Assembly (NCBI GenBank): GCA_937925525.1
Contig: CALALS010000081.1
Location: 1 to 29,121, forward strand
Direction: 5' to 3'
DNA from: an uncultured Flavobacteriales bacterium
Lineage (GTDB): Bacteria; Bacteroidota; Bacteroidia; Flavobacteriales_E; Vicingaceae
Length of the DNA stretch: 29,121 nucleotides
Shown here: piece by piece, positions 16,684-24,191 of the stretch
Position numbering within the stretch: the stretch's first letter is position 1
Layout: each line of letters opens with the position of its first letter
The notes under the pieces: model-generated
Told to the model about the DNA's origin: nothing
The model's input: the letters and a program-made list of their open reading frames with translations, nothing else
The model's database searches: none
Position numbers and translations under genes: made by a program

Positions 16684-17905
16684 AGCATTTAAAGCTTACA
16701 GGCCTGCAACTGATAAGGTTCATTTAGTTGCATCAAGGTCATACATTACCTATTCCAAAAAAGATTTAACTCAAAAGTTAGAGAGCAATCCGTTTAGCTT
16801 TTTGCATGTTATAAATCCGGGTTTTAACGCTGACAAAAAACTACAAGGAAAAGCTAAACTAAAAGCTATTCGTAATAAATTTGAAGAGTTTATTAAGGAA
16901 CATTTTCTTATTCAAGACCAACATAAAAGCTTTTATTTATACAAGCAAATAAAAGAAGGCTTTAGCTGTAGAGGTTTAATCGGATGCAGTAGTGCAAAAG
17001 ATTATCAAGAAGGAAAAATAAAAATACATGAGTCAACACTTACAGTAAGGGAAAGAAAACTAAAAGAATATACTGATGTAGTTAAAATCCATGCCGAACC
17101 CGTTTGTCTTACTCATGATAATAATTTGGATTTAGATAAAATACTTGACCAAACAGAAAGCACTAAACCTATTTACGATTTTTCTACTACTGATAATGTT
17201 CGACACATTCTATGGAAGATAGATGACACAACTACATTAAAGCAAATAGAAACCATTTACAGCGAACAAATAAAAACATCTTATATAGCAGACGGCCACC
17301 ACAGAAGCGCATCTTCGTTACTTTACTCTATTGAAAATAATCACTTGGCTGAAGATAATAATGCGCACTTTTTTATGAGTATTTGTGTACCAAAAAATCA
17401 ATTAAAAATATTTGATTACAACAGAGTAGTTAAGTCACTTAACCAACTTTCGGAAGATGAATTTTTAAATAAGCTTGAAGAAAATTTTATAGTTGAAAAA
17501 CTAGCTGACAATAACCAAAAACCTAGGCAGGTCCATCAAATTATTTTAAAGCTAAAAAACGGAGATTATCTTCTTTTGCCTAAAGCTGAGATTATAGAAA
17601 AAAATAATCCTGTAAAAAGATTAGATGCGCAACTCTTAACAGATTATATCTTATCGCCAATATTGGGAATTGACGACTTAAAAAATCATCCAGATATTAG
17701 TTTTGTGAATGGCACAGAACCATTAGAAAAGTATGATTTATTAATAAAAAAAGGGAAAGCTCAAGCAGCCTTTATTCTTTACCCTGCTAGATTAGAAGAC
17801 ATAAAATCAGTAGCTGACAATAACTTACACATGCCTCCAAAAACTACTTGGGTAGAGCCCAAGCTAAGGAGCGGACTCACTATTTTTGATTTGGAGACGA
17901 GCTAG
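16673..17905 (+). CDS. DUF1015 family protein, candidate serine-metabolism or kinase-like enzyme
   Basis: 410 residues, full length for DUF1015. Family hallmarks are AYRPATDKVHLVASRSY near the start, NPFSFLHVINPG (39-50), FYLYKQ (87-92), RGLIG (100-104), GKIKIHE (114-120), the strongly conserved ADGHHRSAS (206-214), FDYNRVV (247-253) and the tail HMPPKTTWVEPKLRSGLTIFDLE. The function of the family is not established. The DGHHR motif recalls the GxHR-type motif of the ParB/sulfiredoxin fold, which includes the free-serine kinases SerK and SbnI. Together with its translational overlap with serA this makes a serine or phosphoserine-related activity plausible, but that is inference. The 3' end overlaps the convergent hydrolase gene by 26 bases. 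Confidence 0.9.
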   Translation: MKFRAFKAYRPATDKVHLVASRSYITYSKKDLTQKLESNPFSFLHVINPGFNADKKLQGKAKLKAIRNKFEEFIKEHFLIQDQHKSFYLYKQIKEGFSCRGLIGCSSAKDYQEGKIKIHESTLTVRERKLKEYTDVVKIHAEPVCLTHDNNLDLDKILDQTESTKPIYDFSTTDNVRHILWKIDDTTTLKQIETIYSEQIKTSYIADGHHRSASSLLYSIENNHLAEDNNAHFFMSICVPKNQLKIFDYNRVVKSLNQLSEDEFLNKLEENFIVEKLADNNQKPRQVHQIILKLKNGDYLLLPKAEIIEKNNPVKRLDAQLLTDYILSPILGIDDLKNHPDISFVNGTEPLEKYDLLIKKGKAQAAFILYPARLEDIKSVADNNLHMPPKTTWVEPKLRSGLTIFDLETS

Positions 17906-18698
17906 CAAGAATCTCACCTAACTTTTGCTGATATTCCGGATAAGTATTTAAATCGCTGTGGGAACCACCTTCAATGGTAAACAAATCAATTTTTGGAAAC
18001 TTTTCTTTTAGCAATTGGCTATGAGAATAAGGTACAACTAAATCATTAGTACCATGAATAGCATAAACAGGGCAATCTACTTTTTCTAAATATTTGTGTG
18101 TTTTGAAATGATATTTCAATAACAAACGAGCAGGCAAGTAAGGAAAATGAAATTTAGCTACTTCATAAAAACCATAGTAAGGAGTTTCTAAAATTAATTT
18201 ATTAGGATGATGTTCTTGTGCCAATTTGGCTGCTATTCCACTTCCTAATGATATTCCATACAACACAATTTGACTTTCTGAGTAATCCTTTTTTAGTTGT
18301 TTATAGATGTAATTAGCATCAGCGACTAGTTGTTTTTCCGTTGGTAATTTTCCCGTGCTTTTTCCAAATCCTCTGTAATCATACACCAATAAATCATACC
18401 CCAACGAATTAAAGTCTTTAGCCTTATATCCCCAGGACTCTAAGCAACCTGCATTCCCGTGATGATAAAAAACTACTCCTTTTGGGTTTTCCACCTTAAA
18501 GTTAAGTGCACTTAACTTTACTCCATCACCCACCTCAAAAAATCGCTCTTCATATTTCCCATCAAATCTAAACTTATAATCAGGCGCCAATTTAATGGGG
18601 TGAAATACCATTACATGCTGAAAAAAATAAATAAACAATACCAATCCAAGAGCAATAGCAGGAACTCCAATAATGATATACATTAAATACTTTGGCAT
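17880..18698 (-). CDS. Membrane-anchored alpha/beta hydrolase (BEM46/ABHD13-like)
   Basis: 272 residues. One N-terminal membrane helix (about 5-27) is followed by a serine hydrolase domain. The oxyanion segment is FYHHGNAG (77-84), the YDYRGFGKS strand-turn lies at 106-114, the nucleophile elbow is YGISLGSG (147-154, Ser150), and the acid and base are Asp219 (GTNDLVVPY) and His247 (GGSHSDL). This is the typical arrangement of bacterial homologues of eukaryotic BEM46/ABHD13. The substrate is unknown; esterase, thioesterase or peptidase activity are all possible. It is a single gene between two convergent/tandem neighbours. A TAAATTTA element at 18720-18727 may be its -7 box. Confidence 0.9.
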   Translation of the reverse strand: MPKYLMYIIIGVPAIALGLVLFIYFFQHVMVFHPIKLAPDYKFRFDGKYEERFFEVGDGVKLSALNFKVENPKGVVFYHHGNAGCLESWGYKAKDFNSLGYDLLVYDYRGFGKSTGKLPTEKQLVADANYIYKQLKKDYSESQIVLYGISLGSGIAAKLAQEHHPNKLILETPYYGFYEVAKFHFPYLPARLLLKYHFKTHKYLEKVDCPVYAIHGTNDLVVPYSHSQLLKEKFPKIDLFTIEGGSHSDLNTYPEYQQKLGEILASSSPNQK

Positions 18699-18732
18699 GT
18701 GCTTAAAAAAGTAGATACGTAAATTTACAAAA

Positions 18733-18758
18733 AAAGTCCCACCAAATGGCAGGACTTT
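18733..18758 (-). terminator. Rho-independent terminator of atpD-atpC
   Basis: AAAGTCC / GGACTTT arms, with a further CC/GG pair inside the loop, form a hairpin 21 bases after the atpC stop. On the minus strand it is followed by a run of T residues. It separates the ATP synthase pair from the downstream hydrolase. Confidence 0.75.
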
Positions 18759-18779
18759 GCTTTTAATAGTATTTATATA

Positions 18780-19073
18780 TTAATCAGCCAGAACTATAAT
18801 TTTATTATTATTCACTTCAACAACACCGCCTTTTACTTCAAAAGTTAACTCTTTATCGTCTTTTAAAGAGTGCTTAAATTCAGCTGACTCATCATCAAAC
18901 TTATTCTTGCCTGACTCTTTTTGTAAAATCTTAATCGTTCCTTGTTTAAGTGTAGAAACTAAAGGAGCATGGTTTTTCATAATACCAAAAGACCCATCGG
19001 TTCCCGGCAGAGAAACAAAAGTAACTTCTCCGCTATACAACTTTTTATTAGGTGAAATAATTTCTAAGTTCAT
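18780..19073 (-). CDS. atpC: ATP synthase F1 epsilon subunit, short form
   Basis: Central-stalk subunit of the F1Fo ATP synthase. The beta-sandwich signature is visible: EIISPNKKLYSGEV, SLPGTDGSFGIMKNHAPLVSTL (21-42) and GGVVEVNNNKIIVLAD (82-97). The protein stops at 97 residues, where most bacterial epsilon subunits have 130-140; the missing part is the C-terminal helical hairpin that can inhibit ATP hydrolysis. A charged insert (about 52-74) lies between the late strands. Short epsilon subunits are usual in Bacteroidota, so this is probably not a truncation. It follows atpD after 6 bases. Confidence 0.95.
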   Translation of the reverse strand: MNLEIISPNKKLYSGEVTFVSLPGTDGSFGIMKNHAPLVSTLKQGTIKILQKESGKNKFDDESAEFKHSLKDDKELTFEVKGGVVEVNNNKIIVLAD

Positions 19074-19079
19074 CTTTTA

Positions 19080-20588
19080 TTATTTAGACTCAGCTAACAT
19101 TTTTTCTCCGGCTTCAATAACTTCGTCAATTGTACCTTTTAAGTTAAAGGCAGCCTCAGGATATTGGTCAACCTCACCATTTAAAATCATGTTAAAGCCT
19201 TTAATCGTATCTTGAATATCAACTAAAGCTCCTTGTAAACCTGTAAATTGCTCAGCTACATGGAACGGTTGAGATAAGAATCTTTGAACTCTTCTTGCTC
19301 TGTGAACAACTAATTTATCTTCATCAGAAAGCTCGTCCATACCTAAAATGGCAATAATATCTTGTAGCTCTTTGTAACGTTGTAATATCTCTTTTACATT
19401 TTGAGCACAATTGTAATGCTCATCACCAACTACCTCAGGAGTTAAAATTCTAGAAGTAGAATCTAACGGGTCAACCGCAGGATAAATACCCAACTCAGCA
19501 ATTTTTCTGGAAAGTACGGTAGTAGCATCTAAGTGAGCAAAGGTTGTAGCCGGTGCAGGGTCAGTTAAGTCATCCGCAGGTACATAAACTGCCTGTACTG
19601 ATGTAATTGAACCTTTTTTGGTAGAAGTAATACGCTCTTGCATGGCTCCCATCTCTGTTGCCAGTGTTGGCTGATATCCCACCGCAGATGGCATACGACC
19701 AAGTAATGCAGACATCTCAGAACCTGCTTGTGTAAATCTAAAGATGTTATCAATAAAGAATAAGATATCTCTACCTTGTCCTTTACCATCACCATCTCTA
19801 TAATATTCTGCAACGGTTAATCCTGATAAAGCAACCCTAGCTCTTGCACCAGGAGGCTCATTCATTTGTCCGAATACGAATGTTGCTTTAGAATCTCTTA
19901 ATTGTTCTTTATCTACTAGTGATAAATCCCAGCCACCTGCTTCCATAGAGTGCATAAATTTCTCACCGTATTTAATAATTCCGGCTTCTAGCATCTCTCT
20001 CATTAAGTCATTTCCTTCTCTTGTTCTTTCACCAACTCCGGCAAATACAGAAAGACCATCATGAGCTTTTGCGATATTGTTAATCAACTCCTGAATTAAT
20101 ACAGTTTTACCAACACCGGCACCACCGAACAAACCAATTTTACCACCTTTAGCGTAAGGTTCAATTAAGTCAATTACTTTAATACCTGTGAATAAAACTT
20201 CTGTTGCCGTAGATAAATCTTCAAATTTTGGAGCTTCTCTGTGAATTGGGCTACCATTTACTTTGTCAAGCTCAGGCAAACCATCAATTGCATCTCCCAC
20301 AACATTAAATAATCTACCTTTAATATCTTCAGTAGCAGGCATTTTAATCGGGCTACCGGTTGCAACTACTGTCATTCCTCTTCTTAAACCGTCACTTGCA
20401 TCCATTGCAATTGCACGAACAGTGTCTTCACCAATATGTTGTTGACACTCTAACACTAATTTTTCACCACCATCCTTCTCAACAAGTAGTGCATCTAAGA
20501 TATTAGGTAACATAATATCTTCACCTTCGAAACTAACGTCAACTACAGGACCAATGATTTGGGTGATTTTTCCTTTATTTTCAGCCAT
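19080..20588 (-). CDS. atpD: ATP synthase F1 beta subunit
   Basis: Catalytic subunit of F1, making ATP from ADP and phosphate at the membrane-bound complex. 502 residues, normal length. Motifs: IGPVVDVSF at the N-terminus, the P-loop GGAGVGKT (155-162), GERTREGND (186-194, catalytic Glu), ILFFIDNIFRFTQAG (Walker B region) and the ALLGRMPSAVGYQPTLATEMG block. Only atpD and atpC are here; alpha, gamma, delta and the Fo genes must be elsewhere, an arrangement common in Bacteroidota. A TACTTTCG -7-like element lies about 38 bases upstream on the minus strand. Confidence 0.99.
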   Translation of the reverse strand: MAENKGKITQIIGPVVDVSFEGEDIMLPNILDALLVEKDGGEKLVLECQQHIGEDTVRAIAMDASDGLRRGMTVVATGSPIKMPATEDIKGRLFNVVGDAIDGLPELDKVNGSPIHREAPKFEDLSTATEVLFTGIKVIDLIEPYAKGGKIGLFGGAGVGKTVLIQELINNIAKAHDGLSVFAGVGERTREGNDLMREMLEAGIIKYGEKFMHSMEAGGWDLSLVDKEQLRDSKATFVFGQMNEPPGARARVALSGLTVAEYYRDGDGKGQGRDILFFIDNIFRFTQAGSEMSALLGRMPSAVGYQPTLATEMGAMQERITSTKKGSITSVQAVYVPADDLTDPAPATTFAHLDATTVLSRKIAELGIYPAVDPLDSTSRILTPEVVGDEHYNCAQNVKEILQRYKELQDIIAILGMDELSDEDKLVVHRARRVQRFLSQPFHVAEQFTGLQGALVDIQDTIKGFNMILNGEVDQYPEAAFNLKGTIDEVIEAGEKMLAESK

Positions 20589-20625
20589 TTATGTAAATTT
20601 TAATGTTGTGTTTTAAAAATCGGTG

Positions 20626-20633
20626 CGAAAGTA
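20626..20633 (-). promoter_or_regulatory. Candidate -7 element (TACTTTCG) of atpD
   Basis: One mismatch to TAnnTTTG on the minus strand, 37 bases before the atpD ATG and followed by CAC. The ribF element across the intergenic region has the same TTTCGCAC ending. Confidence 0.4.
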
Positions 20634-20656
20634 AAAATTTATGTTTCAAAAAGGAA

Positions 20657-20671
20657 ATTTAGCTGCTAAAT
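20657..20671. repeat. Near-palindrome ATTTAGC-T-GCTAAAT between atpD and ribF
   Basis: Perfect 7-base arms around one base, in the middle of the divergent atpD/ribF region. A second, looser inverted pair TTCAAC/GTTGAA (20684-20689, 20698-20703) lies 12 bases further on. No gene or RNA is evident in 20589-20759. Operator function is a guess. Confidence 0.3.
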
Positions 20672-20759
20672 ATTTAGAAAGTTTTCAACGAAATTTAGTT
20701 GAAGTCCTATTTTTGATAATTAGAGCTTGCTTAAAGGTTTTAATTTCGGTTGAATTACC

Positions 20760-20767
20760 TATTTTCG
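20760..20767 (+). promoter_or_regulatory. Candidate -7 element (TATTTTCG) of ribF
   Basis: One mismatch to TAnnTTTG, 9 bases before the TTG start chosen for ribF. It argues against the longer reading frame that begins at 20750. Confidence 0.4.
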
Positions 20768-20776
20768 CACTCCAGA

Positions 20777-21700
20777 TTGAAAATTTATCACAACATATCC
20801 GAATACAATTCTGAAAAACCAATTGTATTAACATCCGGCACTTTTGATGGAGTACATTTGGGGCATCAATCTATTTTAAACAGGGTTAATGAAATTGCGC
20901 AAAAAAACAATGCAGAGTCGGTTTTATTAACTTTTTTCCCGCATCCGAGATGGGTTTTATTCCCTGACAGTGAAAAAATAAAATTGATTAATACACTGGA
21001 TGAAAAAACCAGATTAATTGAACGTTCGGGAATTCAACATCTAATTATTCATCCTTTTACCAAAGAATTTTCTAGAACTTCATCATTAGAATTTGTAAGA
21101 GACATTGTAGTAAATCATTTACACACCATTAAATTAGTTATCGGATACGACCATAGATTTGGTAGAAACAGAGAAGGCTCTTTTGAGCATTTAAAAGAGT
21201 TTGGACCACTTTACGGGTTTGAGGTAGAAGAAATTGAAGCGCAAGAAATTGATGACATAAATATTAGCTCCACAAAAATCAGAAACGCCATTACATCCGG
21301 TGATATCGTTTCCGCAAATTCATTTTTAGGTTATGACTTTATGCTTACCGGTGAAGTTGTGAAAGGCGATCAATTGGGAAGAACACTTGGCTATCCAACT
21401 GCTAATATTTACATCAAAGAAGATTATAAAATTTTACCATCTAATGGAGTTTATGCCGTAAGAGTGAAAATTGACGGAACTTTTTTTGGTGGAATGATGA
21501 ACATTGGAAAAAGGCCAACAGTCAATGGAAAGCATGAATCGATAGAAGTTCATATTTTCGATTTTAACGAAGACATCTACAATAAAAAAATAGAAATTCA
21601 GTTGATAGAAAAGATTAGGGATGAAAAAAAGTTTAATGATACGGAAGAACTCAGAGCCCAACTGGAAAAAGACAAGTTTTACGCACTAAATATCGTTTGA
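20777..21700 (+). CDS. ribF: Bifunctional riboflavin kinase / FAD synthetase
   Basis: Makes FMN from riboflavin and ATP, then FAD from FMN and ATP, in the cytosol. The 307 residues from TTG at 20777 give an N-terminus MKIYHNI typical of the family. A longer frame from TTG 20750 adds nine residues but overlaps a likely promoter. The FAD synthetase half shows TSGTFDGVHLGHQ (19-31), FFPHPR (53-58), GYDHRFGRNREG (123-134) and ISSTKIRNAI (163-172). The riboflavin kinase half shows GRTLGYPTANI (201-211), NGVYAVRV (223-230) and GGMMNIGKRPTV (238-249). No FMN riboswitch fits in the tiny leader. Its stop codon overlaps the start of the next gene. Confidence 0.96.
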   Translation: MKIYHNISEYNSEKPIVLTSGTFDGVHLGHQSILNRVNEIAQKNNAESVLLTFFPHPRWVLFPDSEKIKLINTLDEKTRLIERSGIQHLIIHPFTKEFSRTSSLEFVRDIVVNHLHTIKLVIGYDHRFGRNREGSFEHLKEFGPLYGFEVEEIEAQEIDDINISSTKIRNAITSGDIVSANSFLGYDFMLTGEVVKGDQLGRTLGYPTANIYIKEDYKILPSNGVYAVRVKIDGTFFGGMMNIGKRPTVNGKHESIEVHIFDFNEDIYNKKIEIQLIEKIRDEKKFNDTEELRAQLEKDKFYALNIV

Positions 21701-22302
21701 ATTCAAAAAAAACATACTTATTTTTCACTTTAATGTTTTCCATTTTGATTGGAAAATCACAGCTTCTGGATTCCATAGCTATTGATACCGTTAAAACTTA
21801 TTACTCACTTGAAGATGCCTTAAAACAGCCTGATAAAGTTTACAAACTTGAGTTGCGGAAAGAAAAACTAACCCAATTTCCGGAAGAAATTTTTTTATTC
21901 AAAAACCTAAATTCACTAAATCTCAGTAAAAACAAAATTCCAACATTGCCTAAAGAAATAGGAACCCTAACCAATTTACAATATTTAGATATTTCATTAA
22001 ACGACATTGATACTTTACCTAATGAAATAGGTAACTTGACAAACCTAAAAGAGTTAATCATCAATAGAATTAACATTACCTATTTACCTACAACCATTGG
22101 TAATTTAAACCAACTAGAATATCTTGATGCATGGGGAACATTCATCGAATATTTTCCTGATGAAATGAAAAAAATGTCATCCTTAAAAAAGCTGGATATT
22201 CGGGTAGTAAATATTTACCGAGAAGAAAAATTGCGCTTAAAAGAAATGCTGCCCAACACAAAAATATACTACGACAAAGGATGTGATTGCGGGAAAAAAT
22301 AA
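21697..22302 (+). CDS. Exported leucine-rich-repeat protein
   Basis: 201 residues from a TTG that overlaps the ribF stop (TTGA), so it is probably translated by coupling. A signal peptide (about 1-22, ending IGKSQ) is followed by a capping region and five to six leucine-rich repeats of about 23 residues, such as LNSLNLSKNKIPTLPKEIG and LQYLDISLNDIDTLPNEIG. The protein ends in GCDCGKK. The repeats form a curved binding surface; partner and role are unknown. No sorting tail or lipobox is clear, so a periplasmic location is the simplest reading. Its 3' end overlaps the convergent gene by 34 bases. Confidence 0.88.
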   Translation: MNSKKTYLFFTLMFSILIGKSQLLDSIAIDTVKTYYSLEDALKQPDKVYKLELRKEKLTQFPEEIFLFKNLNSLNLSKNKIPTLPKEIGTLTNLQYLDISLNDIDTLPNEIGNLTNLKELIINRINITYLPTTIGNLNQLEYLDAWGTFIEYFPDEMKKMSSLKKLDIRVVNIYREEKLRLKEMLPNTKIYYDKGCDCGKK

Positions 22303-22736
22303 TCTACTTGTTCAACACAAAATTCTAGTTGTTCTTCAAAGTCATCTCCTTCAATTACAACATGAGGTAATTCTGCAAACAAATCCTCTTCCTCTGTAAA
22401 AATAAACCTTTTAGCATAGTCAGAAAGCTTGTAGTTTTCCTTTAACCAAATAGGAGTTTCACCAAGTTTTTCCTGGCAAAAAACATAATGCGTGAAAATA
22501 GTCGCCTCACAAAAAAGCAACTTCCCTCCCATTTCCAAAAATTCATTTTCTAAATTAAGTTGGCCTTGAGCAACTCGCTTCATATCACTTAATACCAAAT
22601 TCCGTTGTACCATTTTTTGGTATTCAAGAGCGTAATCTTTTACTAAATAGGATTTAAAATTATGGGCAACTGCCTTAGCTAGTTTACTTTTTTTTTCGGA
22701 ATTAAAACTTTCAAATGCAATTTTAGGAATACTCAT
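22269..22736 (-). CDS. Unrecognised conserved-looking cytosolic protein downstream of GGGP synthase
   Basis: I do not recognise this protein. From ATG at 22734-22736 it has 155 residues; an upstream in-frame ATG at 22758-22760 would add eight. The chosen start (MSIPKIAF) overlaps the GGGP synthase stop by 14 bases, indicating coupling. It has no signal peptide or membrane helix. It is a mixed helix/strand protein with a basic N-terminal half (SEKKSKLAKAVAHNFKSYLVKDY) and an acidic C-terminal half (FTEEEDLFAELPHVVIEGDDFEEQLEFCVEQVDYFFP). As the last gene of the PPTase-GGGPS operon it may work with one of them, but nothing in the sequence proves it. Confidence 0.75.
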   Translation of the reverse strand: MSIPKIAFESFNSEKKSKLAKAVAHNFKSYLVKDYALEYQKMVQRNLVLSDMKRVAQGQLNLENEFLEMGGKLLFCEATIFTHYVFCQEKLGETPIWLKENYKLSDYAKRFIFTEEEDLFAELPHVVIEGDDFEEQLEFCVEQVDYFFPQSHPLS

Positions 22737-23475
22737 GGTAACGCTTATCTGCAATATCAAAAAGTAGATTAGGGTCTTTCTCTAATATGTTTCCAACTAC
22801 TATCATATCTGCACCAGCTTTGTAAGAATTTAAAGCTGCATCGGCTGACCTTATGCCGCCTCCAACTATTAAAGGAACAGAAATTGTTTTCTTAACAGCC
22901 AAAATCATTTCAATATTTATTGGTTTTTTCGCACCACTTCCACCGTCTAAATACATGAGTTTCAACCCTAAATATTCTCCTGCCAGAGCCGTAACAGCAG
23001 CTATTTCACCTTTTTCGTATGGAATTGGCATAGTATTGCTAATATACTGAGCAGTGGTTGAGGAACCGCAATCTATCAACAAATAGCCAGTTGATAAAAC
23101 CTCCAAATTAGTTTTCTGTAAATAAGGAGTTGCAATAACATGTTGACCAATTAACAATTCAGGATTTCTACCGGAAATCAATGACAAAAACAAAATTCCA
23201 TCAGCCATTGGATTCATTTGCAAAGGGCTACCGGGAAATATCACTACTTTTTTATCCGAATTATCTTTAATGACTTGAATCGTTTGATTTATTTCTCCTC
23301 CAACCATCAAGCTTCCACCCACAAAAAAGAAATCAATATTAGCCTCATTTGAAATTTTAATAATCTTCAGTAGGCTCGGTAAATCATACTTATCAGGATC
23401 AATCAAAACAGAGAGCATTTTCTTTCCTTGCTTACAATTTTGATTTATTAATTGATATATATTATCTGTTTTCAA
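22723..23475 (-). CDS. Geranylgeranylglyceryl / heptaprenylglyceryl phosphate synthase (GGGPS/PcrB family)
   Basis: A TIM-barrel prenyltransferase that joins a polyprenyl diphosphate to sn-glycerol 1-phosphate, giving an ether-linked lipid precursor of archaeal type. 250 residues. Visible motifs: SVLIDPDK (22-29), DFFFVGGS (48-55), VIFPGSP (78-84), YLDGGSGA (175-182), VGGGIRS (204-210) and IVVGNI (225-230), all part of the phosphate- and Mg-binding barrel ends. Bacteroidota carry group II members reported to use geranylgeranyl diphosphate, while Bacillus PcrB uses heptaprenyl diphosphate; the chain length cannot be read here. No glycerol-1-phosphate dehydrogenase lies in the window. It follows the phosphopantetheinyl transferase by 15 bases. 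Confidence 0.94.
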   Translation of the reverse strand: MKTDNIYQLINQNCKQGKKMLSVLIDPDKYDLPSLLKIIKISNEANIDFFFVGGSLMVGGEINQTIQVIKDNSDKKVVIFPGSPLQMNPMADGILFLSLISGRNPELLIGQHVIATPYLQKTNLEVLSTGYLLIDCGSSTTAQYISNTMPIPYEKGEIAAVTALAGEYLGLKLMYLDGGSGAKKPINIEMILAVKKTISVPLIVGGGIRSADAALNSYKAGADMIVVGNILEKDPNLLFDIADKRYHEYS

Positions 23476-23490
23476 TCAGCACAAACTTAA

Positions 23491-24111
23491 TCATTCGGCA
23501 CAGTAAACTAGCATATAATCTTGAGTTTTTTCATAAAAAAGCTCAAGATTCACCTCTTTTTCTTTCATTATTTTACCATAAAAACTGCCATTATTGGATA
23601 AATCAAATGATTGTATCAAAAGCTCAGTTTTAAACTCAACATTTCCTTTAGCATACAGTTTAAACAATGCTTCCTTTGCACACCAGTAGGCATGCAATTT
23701 TTCAAGAGAATTAATTTCACTATTTTCTTCCTTACTCAAAAAGCGGGTTCTGATATTCTCTAGTTTTGGATTAAAAACCTGAATATCGACTCCCACTTCC
23801 ACATCAGCCACTATACAGGCAACATAATTTCCTGAATGTGAAAAGGAAATTCCAGATTTAGAATCACTAAAATAAGGTTTACCGTTGGAAGTATATTTCA
23901 ATTTAGTGACATCAAAACCAAGTTTATTTACCAATAATCTGGAGGCTATAAATTGTTTTTTTCTACTATCTAGTTTGAATTTATCCGTTTCACTGATATC
24001 TATAGCAGAAGCTTTTGCCAAAGCATACATTTCTGACAAGCTTTCTGCAATAGTCCATAAAACCAAAACAGCATTGTGCTTGTTTATATTTCTAGTAAGG
24101 CTTAGTGGCAT
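23491..24111 (-). CDS. 4'-phosphopantetheinyl transferase superfamily protein (Sfp-like)
   Basis: Transfers the 4'-phosphopantetheine arm from coenzyme A to a carrier-protein serine, activating acyl or peptidyl carrier proteins. 206 residues. The Sfp-type core is clear: a basic N-terminal segment with RKKQFIASRLL (50-60), YTSNGKPYF (73-81), ISFSHSGNYV (88-97), GVDIQ (107-111), FLSKEE (124-129) and WCAKEALFK (143-151). The metal ligands would be Asp109 and Glu147. The third usual acidic position reads Gln111 where Sfp has Glu. First gene of a three-gene minus-strand cluster and divergent from ahcY. No polyketide or nonribosomal peptide gene is nearby, so fatty-acid carrier protein is a possible target. 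Confidence 0.92.
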   Translation of the reverse strand: MPLSLTRNINKHNAVLVLWTIAESLSEMYALAKASAIDISETDKFKLDSRKKQFIASRLLVNKLGFDVTKLKYTSNGKPYFSDSKSGISFSHSGNYVACIVADVEVGVDIQVFNPKLENIRTRFLSKEENSEINSLEKLHAYWCAKEALFKLYAKGNVEFKTELLIQSFDLSNNGSFYGKIMKEKEVNLELFYEKTQDYMLVYCAE

Positions 24112-24145
24112 TAAAAATTCATTGGTATTTAAGCAATTAGTTTAG

Positions 24146-24153
24146 TAACTTTG
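24146..24153 (+). promoter_or_regulatory. -7 promoter element (TAACTTTG) of ahcY
   Basis: Exact TAnnTTTG match with a TTG 21 bases upstream (24122-24124), which fits the -33 element. The predicted leader of about 30 bases leaves no room for a SAH or SAM riboswitch. Confidence 0.55.
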
Positions 24154-24191
24154 CCGTCCGAAATTAAAATTTTACAATTAAAACACATTTT

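Noticed and set aside
20768..20776. FMN riboswitch in front of ribF
   Set aside because: There is almost no leader between the likely promoter and the start codon.
24154..24191. SAM/SAH riboswitch in front of ahcY
   Set aside because: The predicted leader is only about 30 bases, with no conserved riboswitch core.
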